DNA from: Larkinella insperata
GTDB lineage: Bacteria; Bacteroidota; Bacteroidia; Cytophagales; Spirosomataceae
DNA: 64,000 bases
NCBI RefSeq assembly: GCF_026248825.1
Contig: NZ_CP110973.1
Coordinates: 6,500,944 to 6,564,943 of the forward strand
Direction of reading: 5' to 3'
Each line of letters starts with the position of its first letter. Within the stretch, counting starts at the first letter, position 1. This document shows positions 1-8,765 of this stretch, in pieces. Under the pieces are notes generated by a model that searched no databases, was not told where the DNA came from, and saw only the letters and a program-made list of their open reading frames with translations. The position numbers were made by a program, and so were the translations under genes.

Positions 1-314
1 TTTCCCCGGAATTTAAACAGCCGCGTGCCCTGGTCCCGCTTGATTTCCTTCGGCCCGAGCAGTTCAGACACCGTTCCGGTGGCCTGTCGACGCCACATTT
101 CGAGCTGAAAAAGTCGGTCGGAGGCTGCGGAATAGCCCTGCGCAAAAAACAGATCGTGCTCGTTCTGCGCGTAAATGTGCGCAACACCCCAGCGGTCGCG
201 GAGGACCTCGACGGGTTGGCGCAGGCCCGGAAGTTTCAGATTTTCGGCGGATTGGGTACAGGCAAAAGGATGACTTAAAAACAGGCTGGCCAACAAGATT
301 ACCATCAATCGCAT
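1..314 (-). CDS. Penicillin acylase family protein (S45 peptidase), N-terminal part
   Basis: An open frame with an ATG at 314 runs leftward off the window edge without a stop, so only about 104 N-terminal residues are present. It begins with a hydrophobic export signal (LMVILLASLFLSHPFAC), which may be a lipoprotein signal ending at Cys19. The next part contains VEVLRDRWGVAHIYAQNEHD and DLFFAQGYSAASDRLFQLE, then WRR and a TVSELLG motif. These match the start of the penicillin/cephalosporin acylase A-chain, an Ntn-hydrolase family that cleaves amide bonds of acylated substrates after periplasmic self-processing. The catalytic N-terminal serine of the B-chain would lie outside the window, so activity cannot be judged. 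The neighbouring hydrolase at 435-1238 has the same orientation. Confidence 0.8.
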   Translation of the reverse strand, partial: MRLMVILLASLFLSHPFACTQSAENLKLPGLRQPVEVLRDRWGVAHIYAQNEHDLFFAQGYSAASDRLFQLEMWRRQATGTVSELLGPKEIKRDQGTRLFKFRG

Positions 315-434
315 ACCAAGAGAATCGGTTAAATACGGACCCGTGGTTCGACCCCGACCAGTCCGCGTTAAAATTTATGGTTTACGAATAAACCTGATCG
401 AATTTTCTTTCGAATGCCTCAAAAAGCAGAACGG

Positions 435-1238
435 CTACTTCGACGATCTTAAAAACGCCAGCACCTCCCGGGCAAACCCGTCCGAACCGGACGTGTTGTT
501 GTGATTGCCTGGCACGGTTTTCAGCGTAGCCGTTGGGATGAGTTTCGCCAGATCGCCCGCCCGGCCGTTGTCTTCGTCCTGCTCCCCGCAAATGATCAAC
601 ACCGGAATCCTGGCCTTGCTCAGTTCCGCCGGGCTGGTCGATGGTTGCGCCTGTTGCTGGAACCCGAGCGACAAGGTATCCAATCCCCGGGTTTTGGCCG
701 CATTCAGAGCGCCCTGAAACTCCGGGTGCAGGTGGGCTTTTCCGCTGAACAAGTCGGCAAACGCCCGGCGACGGGGCCAGTCGGGATCGGTAAAATCCGC
801 CCCCATGCCGCCTAGCACCGCCGAACGCAGGTTTGGGTCCAGCACCAGCAGCCGCGCCGTGATGATGGAACCGCGGGAGTACCCCACAACGTCATAATGG
901 TTCAGTTTCAGGTGGTTCATCAGCGCTATGATGTCACGGGCTTCGGCGTCGTTCTGGTAAGCCGCCAGGGTATGCGGTTTGTCGGACTGGCCGTTGCCCC
1001 GCAGATCGAGTTGCACTACTTTATAGCCTGCATCCAGCAGCGATTGCCGCAAAACGGCTTTTTGCCAGGACGTGCTGTTGCCCATAAACCCGTGAACGAG
1101 CACGACGGGTCGGCCTTCTCCGGCAACTTCGTAATGAATTTTTGTACCGTCGAAGGAGGTAAACAGGGGTTCGCGATTGGTTTGCGCCCAGGCACTTGCC
1201 GACACAACAAGCAGGAAATAAACGAGGAGGTTTTTCAC
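435..1238 (-). CDS. Secreted alpha/beta hydrolase
   Basis: A 267-aa protein with a clear Sec signal peptide (MKNLLVYFLLVVSASAWAQ, cleavage after AQ) and an alpha/beta-hydrolase fold. The visible parts are the oxyanion strand VVLVHGFMGNSTSW, the nucleophile elbow GYSRGS, the acid in ICGEQDED and the histidine in VPGNHNN, so the Ser-Asp-His triad appears complete. The length is typical for a single-domain esterase or lipase-like enzyme. The substrate cannot be deduced. It lies 120 bp upstream of the penicillin-acylase-like gene on the same strand and could share its transcript. The call of family is firm; the reaction is not. Confidence 0.85.
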   Translation of the reverse strand: MKNLLVYFLLVVSASAWAQTNREPLFTSFDGTKIHYEVAGEGRPVVLVHGFMGNSTSWQKAVLRQSLLDAGYKVVQLDLRGNGQSDKPHTLAAYQNDAEARDIIALMNHLKLNHYDVVGYSRGSIITARLLVLDPNLRSAVLGGMGADFTDPDWPRRRAFADLFSGKAHLHPEFQGALNAAKTRGLDTLSLGFQQQAQPSTSPAELSKARIPVLIICGEQDEDNGRAGDLAKLIPTATLKTVPGNHNNTSGSDGFAREVLAFLRSSK

Positions 1239-1324
1239 TGATTACCAGGTTAGGACAGGTAAGATACGAAAAAAACCTTTCGGCGACGCCGTGGTTATTT
1301 ATCTATACGTAAACTGAATACGCG

Positions 1325-1567
1325 ATGAAAGACCCCGAATTGATTGGGTCGCGTGCGTGGCGCGTGGACCCCGGCCTGTTCACCAACCAGAGTGGTGCGG
1401 CCATTGAAGACGGTGATGAGGACGAACTGGACGAGGTCGAGGAAGAAACCGATCTTTACGACGAACCGGTAGACGAGGACGGTGATCCGACCGGCGAACA
1501 CGACCACAATTATGACGACAACTACGCGCTCGGCGGCAAAGTAGCCCGCAGCGGCACGGGTACTTAA
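1325..1567 (+). CDS. Small highly acidic hypothetical protein
   Basis: An 80-aa frame starting at an ATG. The centre is almost entirely Asp/Glu (EDGDEDELDEVEEETDLYDE) and is followed by a His/Asp/Asn stretch (EHDHNYDDNY). There is no signal peptide, membrane segment or Cys. It is followed after 11 bp by a second acidic frame on the same strand, and the pair sits between two minus-strand genes, which supports real two-gene transcription. I do not recognise the family. Acidic disordered proteins can bind cations or act as nucleic-acid mimics or chaperones, but nothing in the sequence decides this. Confidence 0.6.
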   Translation: MKDPELIGSRAWRVDPGLFTNQSGAAIEDGDEDELDEVEEETDLYDEPVDEDGDPTGEHDHNYDDNYALGGKVARSGTGT

Positions 1568-1578
1568 ACCGAAACGAT

Positions 1579-1776
1579 ATGGAAAACTACAATCCAGCCG
1601 AAGATGAAAATCAGGGCGTGGCCTCAACCCTGGCCCGTAACAACGACGATACCGGCGAAGAACTCGAACCGGATCTGAGCCCATCCGGCAACCTACCCGG
1701 TCCTGAACCCGATCTGGACGCGGAAACGCTCTACGAAGACGAAGACACCGATGAGGGACTGACCAGTGAAGAATGA
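1579..1776 (+). CDS. Small acidic hypothetical protein, partner of the preceding ORF
   Basis: A 65-aa frame with ATG 11 bp after the stop of the preceding acidic gene. It is rich in Asp, Glu, Pro and Asn (NNDDTGEELEPDL, ETLYEDEDTDE), with no hydrophobic segment, so it is probably soluble and disordered. Its composition mirrors its neighbour without clear sequence repetition, suggesting a functional pair rather than a tandem duplication. Its last codons run into the left arm of the inverted repeat that separates it from guaA. No known family recognised. Confidence 0.55.
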   Translation: MENYNPAEDENQGVASTLARNNDDTGEELEPDLSPSGNLPGPEPDLDAETLYEDEDTDEGLTSEE

Positions 1777-1851
1777 AGCTTAAGGAGTGAAGAATTATAA
1801 GTTAAACGTGCGTCAGCTAACTCATAACTCTTCACTCCTAACGCTTCACTT
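1765..1851. terminator. Imperfect inverted repeat between convergent genes (bidirectional terminator)
   Basis: The left arm (GGAGTGAAGAATTATAAGTT, within 1765-1804) pairs with a right arm around 1815-1848 (AACTCATAACTCTTCACTCC). It lies between the convergent acidic pair and guaA. A T-run (1850-1855) follows on the plus strand, and the guaA stop codon lies within it. The words 'aactcataact' and 'cttcactcct' look like those of short dispersed intergenic repeats; this is an impression, not a search result. Confidence 0.6.
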
Positions 1852-1853
1852 TT

Positions 1854-3386
1854 TTATTCCCACTCGATGGTTGCGGGCGGTTTAGAGGAGATGTCGTAGA
1901 CGACGCGGTTGACACCTTTGACCCGGTTGATGATTTCGTTGGAAATGTCGGCCAGAAACTCGTAGGGCAAATGCGCCCAGTCGGCCGTCATCCCGTCGAC
2001 GCTCGTAACGGCGCGCAGGGCTACTACACGTTCGTAGGTCCGCTCATCCCCCATGACCCCAACGGATTGGATCGGCAGCAGAATGGCTCCGGCCTGCCAG
2101 ACCTGATCGTACAAACCGTATTTCTTCAGCCCGTTGATGTACAGGGCGTCCACTTCCTGCAGGATGTGCACTTTCTCGGCGGTGATGTCGCCCAGAATCC
2201 GAATGGCCAGCCCCGGCCCCGGGAACGGGTGGCGTTTCAGGATGGCATCGGGCAAACCGAGCGTTTTTCCGACGGCCCGCACTTCGTCTTTAAACAGCGT
2301 ATTGAGCGGCTCCACCACTTTCAGCTTCATGAAGTCGGGCAAACCGCCGACGTTGTGGTGCGACTTGATGGTGGCCGAAGGTCCCTTTACCGAAACCGAC
2401 TCGATAACGTCGGGGTAAATGGTCCCCTGCCCCAGCCAGTCAACGCCTTCAAGCAGGTGCGCTTCGTGGTCAAAAACCTCGATAAACGTCCGGCCGATGG
2501 CTTTGCGTTTGGCTTCCGGATCGGTCAGTCCGGCGAGGGCTTTGTAGAACTGGTCTTTGGCATCGACGCCCTTGATGTTCAGCCCCAGGTGCTGGTAGGA
2601 TTCCAGCACGCTTTCAAATTCGTCTTTCCGCAGCAACCCGTTGTCAACGAAAATACAGTAGAGGTTCTGGCCGATGGCTCGGTGAACGAGCGTGGCTGCC
2701 ACCGACGAGTCGACCCCGCCCGAAAGCGCCATGACGACTTTGTCGTTGCCCAGCTTCTGCTTCAGATCCGCGATGGTCGATTCCACGAACGACTCGGCGG
2801 TCCAATCCTGCGAACACCCGCAAATATCGACCACAAAGTTTTTGAGCAGCATTTTGCCCTGCGTTGAATGGGTCACTTCCGGGTGAAACTGAATGCCGTA
2901 GGTTGGCTCATTTTCGACCTGGAAAGCCGCTACCTTCACGCTTTCGGTGGAGGCAATGATCTGGAAATGATCGGGCACCGACGTGATGGTATCCGCGTGC
3001 GACATCCAGACCTGGGTGTTGGCTTCCAGCCCTTTCAGCAGCGCATTTTCCGTATTGAGCGTCCCTAATTTAGCCCGACCGTACTCACGAATGGCCGACG
3101 GCTGCACCTCGCCCCCGCTGGTGTGGGCCATCAACTGAGCGCCGTAGCAAACACCCAGCAAGGGCATTTTGTGCCGAAAAGCCGCCAGATGAACCATCGG
3201 CGCGTCGTCGTCCCGCACGGAACACGGGCTGCCGGACAAAATGACGCCCTTGACGTCGTGACTGATGGGCGGAATATGATTATAAGGGTGAATTTCGCAG
3301 TAAACATTAAGTTCGCGCACCCGGCGGGCGATAAGTTGGGTGTATTGCGAACCGAAATCCAGGATCAGAATTTGTTCGGTTGTCAT
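1854..3386 (-). CDS. guaA: GMP synthase (glutamine-hydrolysing)
   Basis: Catalyses XMP + ATP + glutamine to GMP, the last step of de novo guanine nucleotide synthesis in the cytoplasm. The N-terminal class-I glutamine amidotransferase domain shows ILDFGSQYTQLIARRVRE, the nucleophile GVCYGAQ (Cys80 from the chosen start) and the His/Glu pair in GIQFHPEVTHS. The ATP-pyrophosphatase domain follows with the PP-loop ALSGGVDSSV, and the C-terminal dimerisation domain ends in the typical PPATIEWE. The open frame extends six codons further upstream (to 3404), but homologues start at MTTEQ-type sequences, so 3386 is chosen; length is then 510 aa, normal for the family. It begins 49 bp after the end of the esterase-like gene upstream and could be read through from it. 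Confidence 0.97.
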   Translation of the reverse strand: MTTEQILILDFGSQYTQLIARRVRELNVYCEIHPYNHIPPISHDVKGVILSGSPCSVRDDDAPMVHLAAFRHKMPLLGVCYGAQLMAHTSGGEVQPSAIREYGRAKLGTLNTENALLKGLEANTQVWMSHADTITSVPDHFQIIASTESVKVAAFQVENEPTYGIQFHPEVTHSTQGKMLLKNFVVDICGCSQDWTAESFVESTIADLKQKLGNDKVVMALSGGVDSSVAATLVHRAIGQNLYCIFVDNGLLRKDEFESVLESYQHLGLNIKGVDAKDQFYKALAGLTDPEAKRKAIGRTFIEVFDHEAHLLEGVDWLGQGTIYPDVIESVSVKGPSATIKSHHNVGGLPDFMKLKVVEPLNTLFKDEVRAVGKTLGLPDAILKRHPFPGPGLAIRILGDITAEKVHILQEVDALYINGLKKYGLYDQVWQAGAILLPIQSVGVMGDERTYERVVALRAVTSVDGMTADWAHLPYEFLADISNEIINRVKGVNRVVYDISSKPPATIEWE

Positions 3387-3435
3387 GGTACGTATCCAAA
3401 ACACAAAATTAGGGTGTTTTTAGGAACCGGGCAAC

Positions 3436-5547
3436 TCAAACCGCTGAAACCCTTCCGGTAATCTTCATCCCGGCGCGCAAGAAGGGAAAAAACCGTTCAG
3501 AATTCAGGGAAACGTAACGCACAACCACCACCTTTCGGACCACTTTCCGGTTGTCGATCTGGGCCGTCACCAACACCGTCTGGGTACCGGCCCCGGATAG
3601 TTCAATGACTTCTTCGTGAACCCGGTTCTGGCCCGGCACGGTTTTCTGCCAGACCAGCCGCCCCGCCAGATCGGTTATTCGGAGCGTCGCCGTTTTCATT
3701 CCGGGAATAAACAGTTTGAGGTAAAGCCGGCCCTGCGCCGGATTCGGGTAGGTACTCACCGTAAGCGCTTCCAGCCCGGGCGTTGCCAGAATGGGTGACT
3801 TCTTCGGACAGTTCACGGTTTTCGGTCCACCCGTCAATTGGAAATTATGGCCCCTTACGCGAACCAAGATGACCTGATTTTTTCCATCTTTCAGGGCATC
3901 TGGCGTTGGAAACCGGAAACCGTACTGCCCCACTTCCAGACCCGGTCGGCTTTCAGCCGCGTTTACGGTTCCGATTACGGCGTTGTTGGCCAGTATTTCC
4001 ACCGTGATAAACGGGTTTGCCGTTCTCGGTTCGGCTTCCACCCATCCCCAGATGCTGTCGCAACGGGCTCCCTCCAGGTGACCGCCGTAAAGGGTGTCCG
4101 GCGGTGCGGTCGGCGCTTCACTGATGGCAACGTTGTGAAAGGTAAACGCCCGCATTCCCCGCCTGTTTTTCAGGAAAGGGCCATTAAGCGAACCCGGATA
4201 GCTATTGGGAAGGTACGTGATGGTTTGGGCCGCAAGGGGTTTGGCCAACTGCAGAATGATCCGATTGCGCTCCGCCGAACCACTTTCAATCAGCCGCGCC
4301 TGCGGAGAGCCTGCATAATCAAAGTAAATCAGATCCCGCAGATCAGTTTTTTTCCCCTTCACCACCGTATCCTGCTTCCAGACCATCCGGGCGCCCGGTT
4401 CAAATTCCAGCACCACTTCTTTCTTTTCGGCGGTTCGGTAATACGCTTTCCGGATGGCGGGCGACGCAATACCGTCTACGTCGGGTGAGCCGTAGCCGTC
4501 GCGGGCGATCAGCCGGTAGAGTTCGAGCGCAAACTGGTAGTGCCCCTCGGCTCCGTAATGAACGCCATCATAGGCTGCCAGTCCTACCGTGGCGATGGCT
4601 TCCGTGCGGGGAAAAAGCTGCGGGGTTCGCCGTTGAAAATCCCGCAGTTGGGCGGCCCCCGGGTTGTTCTCCGGCAACAAACTCACCTGCGCGATGTAGA
4701 ATTTACCCACGTTGGGGTAATCGTTTTGCCAGTAGTCAAACAACGTTCTCAGCGCCAGTTCGTAGCCATCGGCCCGTCCGCCACCGGCTTCGTTTTCCCC
4801 CTGACGCCACACGAAGGCTTTAACTTTATGGGCAACACCGGCTTTCCGGGCCAGATACAGCAGTTTTCCGTACAAAGTTTTGGGATCGGCCGGGTTGGCC
4901 GGATTGCGTTCCAGGTGACTTTTGATCGACGTTCCGCCCACCGCCCCGTTGATCAGGCAGGTCGGCATTCCGAAGTTCTCCATGATCAGCCGCTGCACTT
5001 CCGTTCCGATCCGCCCGACCTGCCCGTCGCGCTCGTTTGAAAGGTGCCAGAGCGTATCGGGCCTTGCCGACGCGCTGTTGCCGAAAGTCCGCAGGAACTT
5101 GTTGCGGTAGAAATAATCATCCGGATAATAGCCCGTGATGTTGGACTGACCGTGGAACAAAATTACATCCCCGCAGACGATATCATCGCGGGAATCGACC
5201 CGTACCGAATCTTTCCCGCGAATGGCGAACACCTCAAACCGGTAGAGGTTTAAACCCGCGTCGATGGTGGGCAACAACTGAAAAGTGGCCTGATTGCCGT
5301 TGCTGGTAACCGAAACCCGCGCGTATTTCCAGCGGGTGCCGTTTTGGTAGACCCAAACCGATACGTGGGTGTACGTTGGTGACTGTAATTGCCCGACCAG
5401 GGGAACCTCAGCCTTGTTTTGTTCATCGCGCGGATAGAGTTGCAGGGCTGCGGGCCACTGCTGCCATTTAACAAGCCCCTGCGCAACCGCTGCCGATGGC
5501 AAAATCAACAGGATGATCCAGCCAAGAACTGTAGAGGTTCTTTTCAT
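3436..5547 (-). CDS. Secreted sialate O-acetylesterase-like protein with T9SS sorting domain
   Basis: A 703-aa exported protein with signal peptide (residues 1-22, ending AVAQ). The catalytic domain is of the SGNH/SASA type: the block I serine lies in LFHGQSNITGY, a central WRQGENEAGGG motif is present, and the Asp-x-x-His pair lies in DGVHYGAEGH (about residues 120-350). Such enzymes remove O-acetyl groups from sialic acids or other glycans. A beta-sandwich region follows, then a C-terminal type IX sorting domain recognisable from STYPNPAQGRLYLKL and TLRITDLAGRLVWQK, predicting export across the outer membrane. The chain continues about 24 residues beyond the usual end of the sorting domain (after RKVVVVRY), which is odd. 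The glycan substrate is not inferable. Confidence 0.82.
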   Translation of the reverse strand: MKRTSTVLGWIILLILPSAAVAQGLVKWQQWPAALQLYPRDEQNKAEVPLVGQLQSPTYTHVSVWVYQNGTRWKYARVSVTSNGNQATFQLLPTIDAGLNLYRFEVFAIRGKDSVRVDSRDDIVCGDVILFHGQSNITGYYPDDYFYRNKFLRTFGNSASARPDTLWHLSNERDGQVGRIGTEVQRLIMENFGMPTCLINGAVGGTSIKSHLERNPANPADPKTLYGKLLYLARKAGVAHKVKAFVWRQGENEAGGGRADGYELALRTLFDYWQNDYPNVGKFYIAQVSLLPENNPGAAQLRDFQRRTPQLFPRTEAIATVGLAAYDGVHYGAEGHYQFALELYRLIARDGYGSPDVDGIASPAIRKAYYRTAEKKEVVLEFEPGARMVWKQDTVVKGKKTDLRDLIYFDYAGSPQARLIESGSAERNRIILQLAKPLAAQTITYLPNSYPGSLNGPFLKNRRGMRAFTFHNVAISEAPTAPPDTLYGGHLEGARCDSIWGWVEAEPRTANPFITVEILANNAVIGTVNAAESRPGLEVGQYGFRFPTPDALKDGKNQVILVRVRGHNFQLTGGPKTVNCPKKSPILATPGLEALTVSTYPNPAQGRLYLKLFIPGMKTATLRITDLAGRLVWQKTVPGQNRVHEEVIELSGAGTQTVLVTAQIDNRKVVRKVVVVRYVSLNSERFFPFLRAGMKITGRVSAV

Positions 5548-5668
5548 ATGATACGGTCAAAACCACCGTAAAATATCCGCAATTCAGCCCAATTAACCAA
5601 CAAAAAGTTGCCCGGTGTTGCTCTTTTTCAGGACCTGAAACCACAGGCCGGGGCGGGGTACTAAAACA

Positions 5669-6895
5669 TTACTCCGGGTAGATCAGGTACTTTTTTCGTT
5701 TGGTTTTGTAGTCGCCCAGACCAGGTTCCCAGGTTTTCCGAATGGCTTCTTCGGTCAGACCGACTTTCAACTGTAACCGCAACTGATCGCTGCCGTACAG
5801 CTTGTCGATGTAATTCGTCGCCAGAAAGAACTTGTCTTTGTCGACCGCTTTGTTGTAGAATTCGATCAGGTACTTGAGGGTTAGTCCCTGATTGGTAGCA
5901 TCGATTCCCGACAAATCACGGCCGTAACAGAGTTTGCCTTCCTGCGGGGGATTCATGGCGCCCGGCTTATCGACCGGCGTAAACTGGTACGAGCCAAATT
6001 TCGGATTGCCCGGTCCGCCGATCACCTGAAACTGTTTATCGGTGCCCCGCCCTATGCTGACGATCGTGCCTTCAAACAGGCAAAGCGTGGGGTACAGCAA
6101 AATAGCCTGCTGATTCGGCAGGTTTGGCGAGGGAGCCACCGGCAGCGTGTACGGCATCTGGTGCGTGTAGTTTTTTACGGGAACCACCGTCAGCGGGCAC
6201 AGCAGTTCGGCGCTGCCTTTCAACGGTTTGAGCCATTTTTCGCCGTTGATCATCCGGGCCAGTTCGCCGACAGTCAAGCCGTGCAGAATGGGAATGGGGT
6301 GCATACCAACAAACGACTGGTACTGCCTATTCAGGATCGGCCCGTCGACATAGCGGCCGTTGGGATTCGGTCGGTCCAGCACAACCAACGACTTTTTGTA
6401 TTCGGCGCAGGCTTCCATGGCGTAGTGCATGGTGCTGATGTAGGTGTAAAACCGGGTGCCTACGTCCTGAATATCAAAAACGATCACATCCAGTGAATCG
6501 AGTTGAGCCTGGGTGGGTCGGCGGTTGGCCCCGTACAGCGAGATAATGGGAACACCGGTTCGGGGGTCGCGACCATCGCTGATTTTTTCCCCGTCGGTGG
6601 CCTGCCCGCGAAACCCGTGTTCGGGCGCAAAGATGGTTTTAATCGTCACACCGAGTGCCAGCAGGCTGTCTACCAGGTGCGTCTTGCCAATAACGGACGT
6701 GTGGTTGACGATCATCCCGACCCGTTTGCCGAGCAAGGTGGGCACGTACAGGTTGGTCTGCTCCGCTCCGGTTTGGATTCCGTCCGTCGATTGGGCCGCG
6801 GCCGGTTTTTTATTGGTTTGTCCGGAACAACCAATCGGCTGTCCCAATACCGCAATGAGGCAGATCAGTAAGAGCAATTTTCCGGATGAAGTCAT
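5669..6895 (-). CDS. namZ: NamZ-like exo-beta-N-acetylmuramidase (DUF1343) lipoprotein
   Basis: The protein belongs to the DUF1343 family, whose characterised members (NamZ) remove terminal N-acetylmuramic acid from peptidoglycan fragments during cell-wall recycling. Diagnostic stretches are GKRVGMIVNHTSV, TIFAPEHGFRG, ISLYGANRRPT, VFDIQDVGTRFYTYISTM, LDRPNPNGR and SIGRGTDKQF. Two in-frame ATGs exist, at 6919 and 6895. The second gives a tidier signal (SSGKLLLLICLIAVLGQPIGC) and is preferred, with Cys as probable lipidation site. Length (about 408 aa) is normal. It is transcribed divergently from the permease at 7035 and lies 121 bp upstream of the esterase gene on the same strand, suggesting a shared role in glycan scavenging. 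Confidence 0.88.
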   Translation of the reverse strand: MTSSGKLLLLICLIAVLGQPIGCSGQTNKKPAAAQSTDGIQTGAEQTNLYVPTLLGKRVGMIVNHTSVIGKTHLVDSLLALGVTIKTIFAPEHGFRGQATDGEKISDGRDPRTGVPIISLYGANRRPTQAQLDSLDVIVFDIQDVGTRFYTYISTMHYAMEACAEYKKSLVVLDRPNPNGRYVDGPILNRQYQSFVGMHPIPILHGLTVGELARMINGEKWLKPLKGSAELLCPLTVVPVKNYTHQMPYTLPVAPSPNLPNQQAILLYPTLCLFEGTIVSIGRGTDKQFQVIGGPGNPKFGSYQFTPVDKPGAMNPPQEGKLCYGRDLSGIDATNQGLTLKYLIEFYNKAVDKDKFFLATNYIDKLYGSDQLRLQLKVGLTEEAIRKTWEPGLGDYKTKRKKYLIYPE

Positions 6896-7034
6896 AGCAG
6901 CTAAGCGTTTATCCTGCAAATCTGTTACTTTTATGTGGTATTTTATAGAAAACCGTTAACCGGCTGGCAATTTTTCCGTTATCAATCCAAACCGGTTCTC
7001 CGACACGGTCACCCGATCGTTAACCTCTTTACAC

Positions 7035-8273
7035 TTGAACGTTCCGTTTTTCATTGCCCGGCGAATTCGTCATACGCCGACCGAAAGCTTCTCCGCCACC
7101 GTTACCAAGGTCGGTGTAGCCAGCATTGCCATCGGTCTGGCCAGCGTCATCATCGCTTTTGCGGTCTTGTTTGGCTATAAATTCGCGATTCAGCAGAAAA
7201 TTTTCGTGTTTGGATCGCACATTACCGTTTCCAAATTCTCGCTTAACAATTCGTACGAAGAAACCCCGCTGGAGCTGAAAACGACCCTCTATCAGCAGGC
7301 TACCAGCATTCCGGGCGTTCGGCATGTTCAGGGGGTGGCCACAAAAGCCGGGATGCTCAAAACCGCCGATGAACTCTCGGGCGCGGTTCTGAAGGGCGTC
7401 GGCCGCGAGTACGACTGGGAGTTGTTCCGCAGTTCGCTGGTGGCCGGGAAGCTGCCCCAGTTTTACAAAGATAGCGCCCAATGCAACCCCAATTACTCCT
7501 GCCAGGTGCTGATCAGCAAACGGATTTCCGATCGGCTTCAGCTCGACGTGGGTAAAGACGTGATCATGTACTTCATCGGTAACCAGTTGCGCCCCCGGAA
7601 ACTTCAGGTGACGGGTATTTACGATACGGGACTCGAAGAAGGTGATAACGTGATGGTCATCGGCGATCTGCGGCTGATCCAGCAACTCAACAACTGGGGG
7701 GCCGATTCGGTGGGGAGCTACGAAATCTTCGTCAACGATTTCAACCGCCTGGACGACGTCTACCGGCAAGTCCGCGAGGTTGCTGCGCCCGATATGCGGC
7801 CCCTGCGCGTTACCGACACGTATAAACCGTTGTTCGACTGGATGACGCTCCTCGACCAGAACACCGGCATTTTTCTGGCCCTGATCCTCTTCGTGGCGGG
7901 TTTCAACATGGTGGCAATTCTGCTGGTTCTGATGCTGGAACGAACGCCCATGATCGGGTTGCTGAAAGCCTTTGGCAGTTCCAACACGTTGATTCGACGG
8001 GTTTTTCTGTACGTCGGCTTGAACATGGTTCTCAAGGGTCTCCTGATTGGTAACCTGCTGGGCATTGGGCTGTGCGCCCTCCAATATTACTTCAAGCTGA
8101 TTCCGCTCGATCCCAAAAACTATTACATGGATACGGTTCCGATTGCCTGGGATTTCCGGATGATTGCCTTGGTCAACGTGGCTACCATTGTGCTGATTGC
8201 GCTGGTGCTCTGGCTCCCAACGCTGGTGGCCACCCGGATTCAGCCGATTAAAGCGTTGGTATTTAAAAAGTAA
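7035..8273 (+). CDS. ABC transporter permease of the FtsX/LolC-LolE type
   Basis: A 412-aa inner-membrane protein with the layout of lipoprotein-releasing or MacB-like permeases. A first transmembrane helix (about residues 24-46, VASIAIGLASVIIAFAVLFG) is followed by a large periplasmic domain (50-275) and three C-terminal helices near 280-300, 320-345 and 375-400. The family signature is visible in GIFLALILFVAGFNMVAILL and MLERTPMIGLLKAFGSSN. In the Lol system such subunits extract lipoproteins from the inner membrane. No ATPase gene is adjacent, so the partner must be elsewhere, as is common in Bacteroidota. The start ATG lies 139 bp from the divergent namZ-like start. Confidence 0.85.
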   Translation: MNVPFFIARRIRHTPTESFSATVTKVGVASIAIGLASVIIAFAVLFGYKFAIQQKIFVFGSHITVSKFSLNNSYEETPLELKTTLYQQATSIPGVRHVQGVATKAGMLKTADELSGAVLKGVGREYDWELFRSSLVAGKLPQFYKDSAQCNPNYSCQVLISKRISDRLQLDVGKDVIMYFIGNQLRPRKLQVTGIYDTGLEEGDNVMVIGDLRLIQQLNNWGADSVGSYEIFVNDFNRLDDVYRQVREVAAPDMRPLRVTDTYKPLFDWMTLLDQNTGIFLALILFVAGFNMVAILLVLMLERTPMIGLLKAFGSSNTLIRRVFLYVGLNMVLKGLLIGNLLGIGLCALQYYFKLIPLDPKNYYMDTVPIAWDFRMIALVNVATIVLIALVLWLPTLVATRIQPIKALVFKK

Positions 8274-8324
8274 AAGGATTCAGAGACTCTGGCCGACTGA
8301 CCCTTTGCAAATCAATAAATTAAA

Positions 8325-8353
8325 ATGGGTTGGAGACAAAACCTCCAACCCAT
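8325..8353 (+). terminator. Hairpin downstream of the permease gene
   Basis: A perfect 11-bp stem (ATGGGTTGGAG at 8325-8335 with its complement at 8343-8353) and a 7-nt loop begin 52 bp after the permease stop. No T-run follows, so it may act as a 3'-end stabiliser or an inefficient terminator. Confidence 0.55.
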
Positions 8354-8765
8354 CTCGAATAGAAACTAACCCGTACTCTGTTACTTAGATCACAATTAGT
8401 ATCACATCTCGTATCGTTTAGTATTTATACTCACCTATTATTGTACAACTTTTTGCATACCATACACTTATGGGTTAGCTGCGTTTTAAATTACCTTACA
8501 ATTTTATACTTTTTTCCTGAACGCATCAAGTACAAAATTCCTTCTTTTACTAAACGGCAGCAATAATATTTTACCATACCAAATTTTCCATGCAATAATG
8601 ACCTAAAATATTATACGTCGGCTAATTTTACTTAATCTTTAAAGGATTGCATCACCACTTAATCCCCTCAATAATAGCCGTTTACCGTCAACACCTTCTT
8701 TTGCCAGACTATTGCCACCACTCTTGTTTTATTTTATTTATTTCTTTTCCGTCTCGGGGTAACAA

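Noticed and set aside
330..365. GGTTCGACCCC resembling a tRNA T-arm
   Set aside because: No acceptor, D-arm or anticodon stem can be drawn around it; it lies in a short gap between two genes.
1971..2867. 298-aa plus-strand frame opposite guaA
   Set aside because: Antisense shadow of a highly conserved enzyme gene.
7029..8084. 351-aa minus-strand frame overlapping the permease
   Set aside because: Lies opposite a well-supported FtsX-like gene with clear domains; its product has no recognisable motif.
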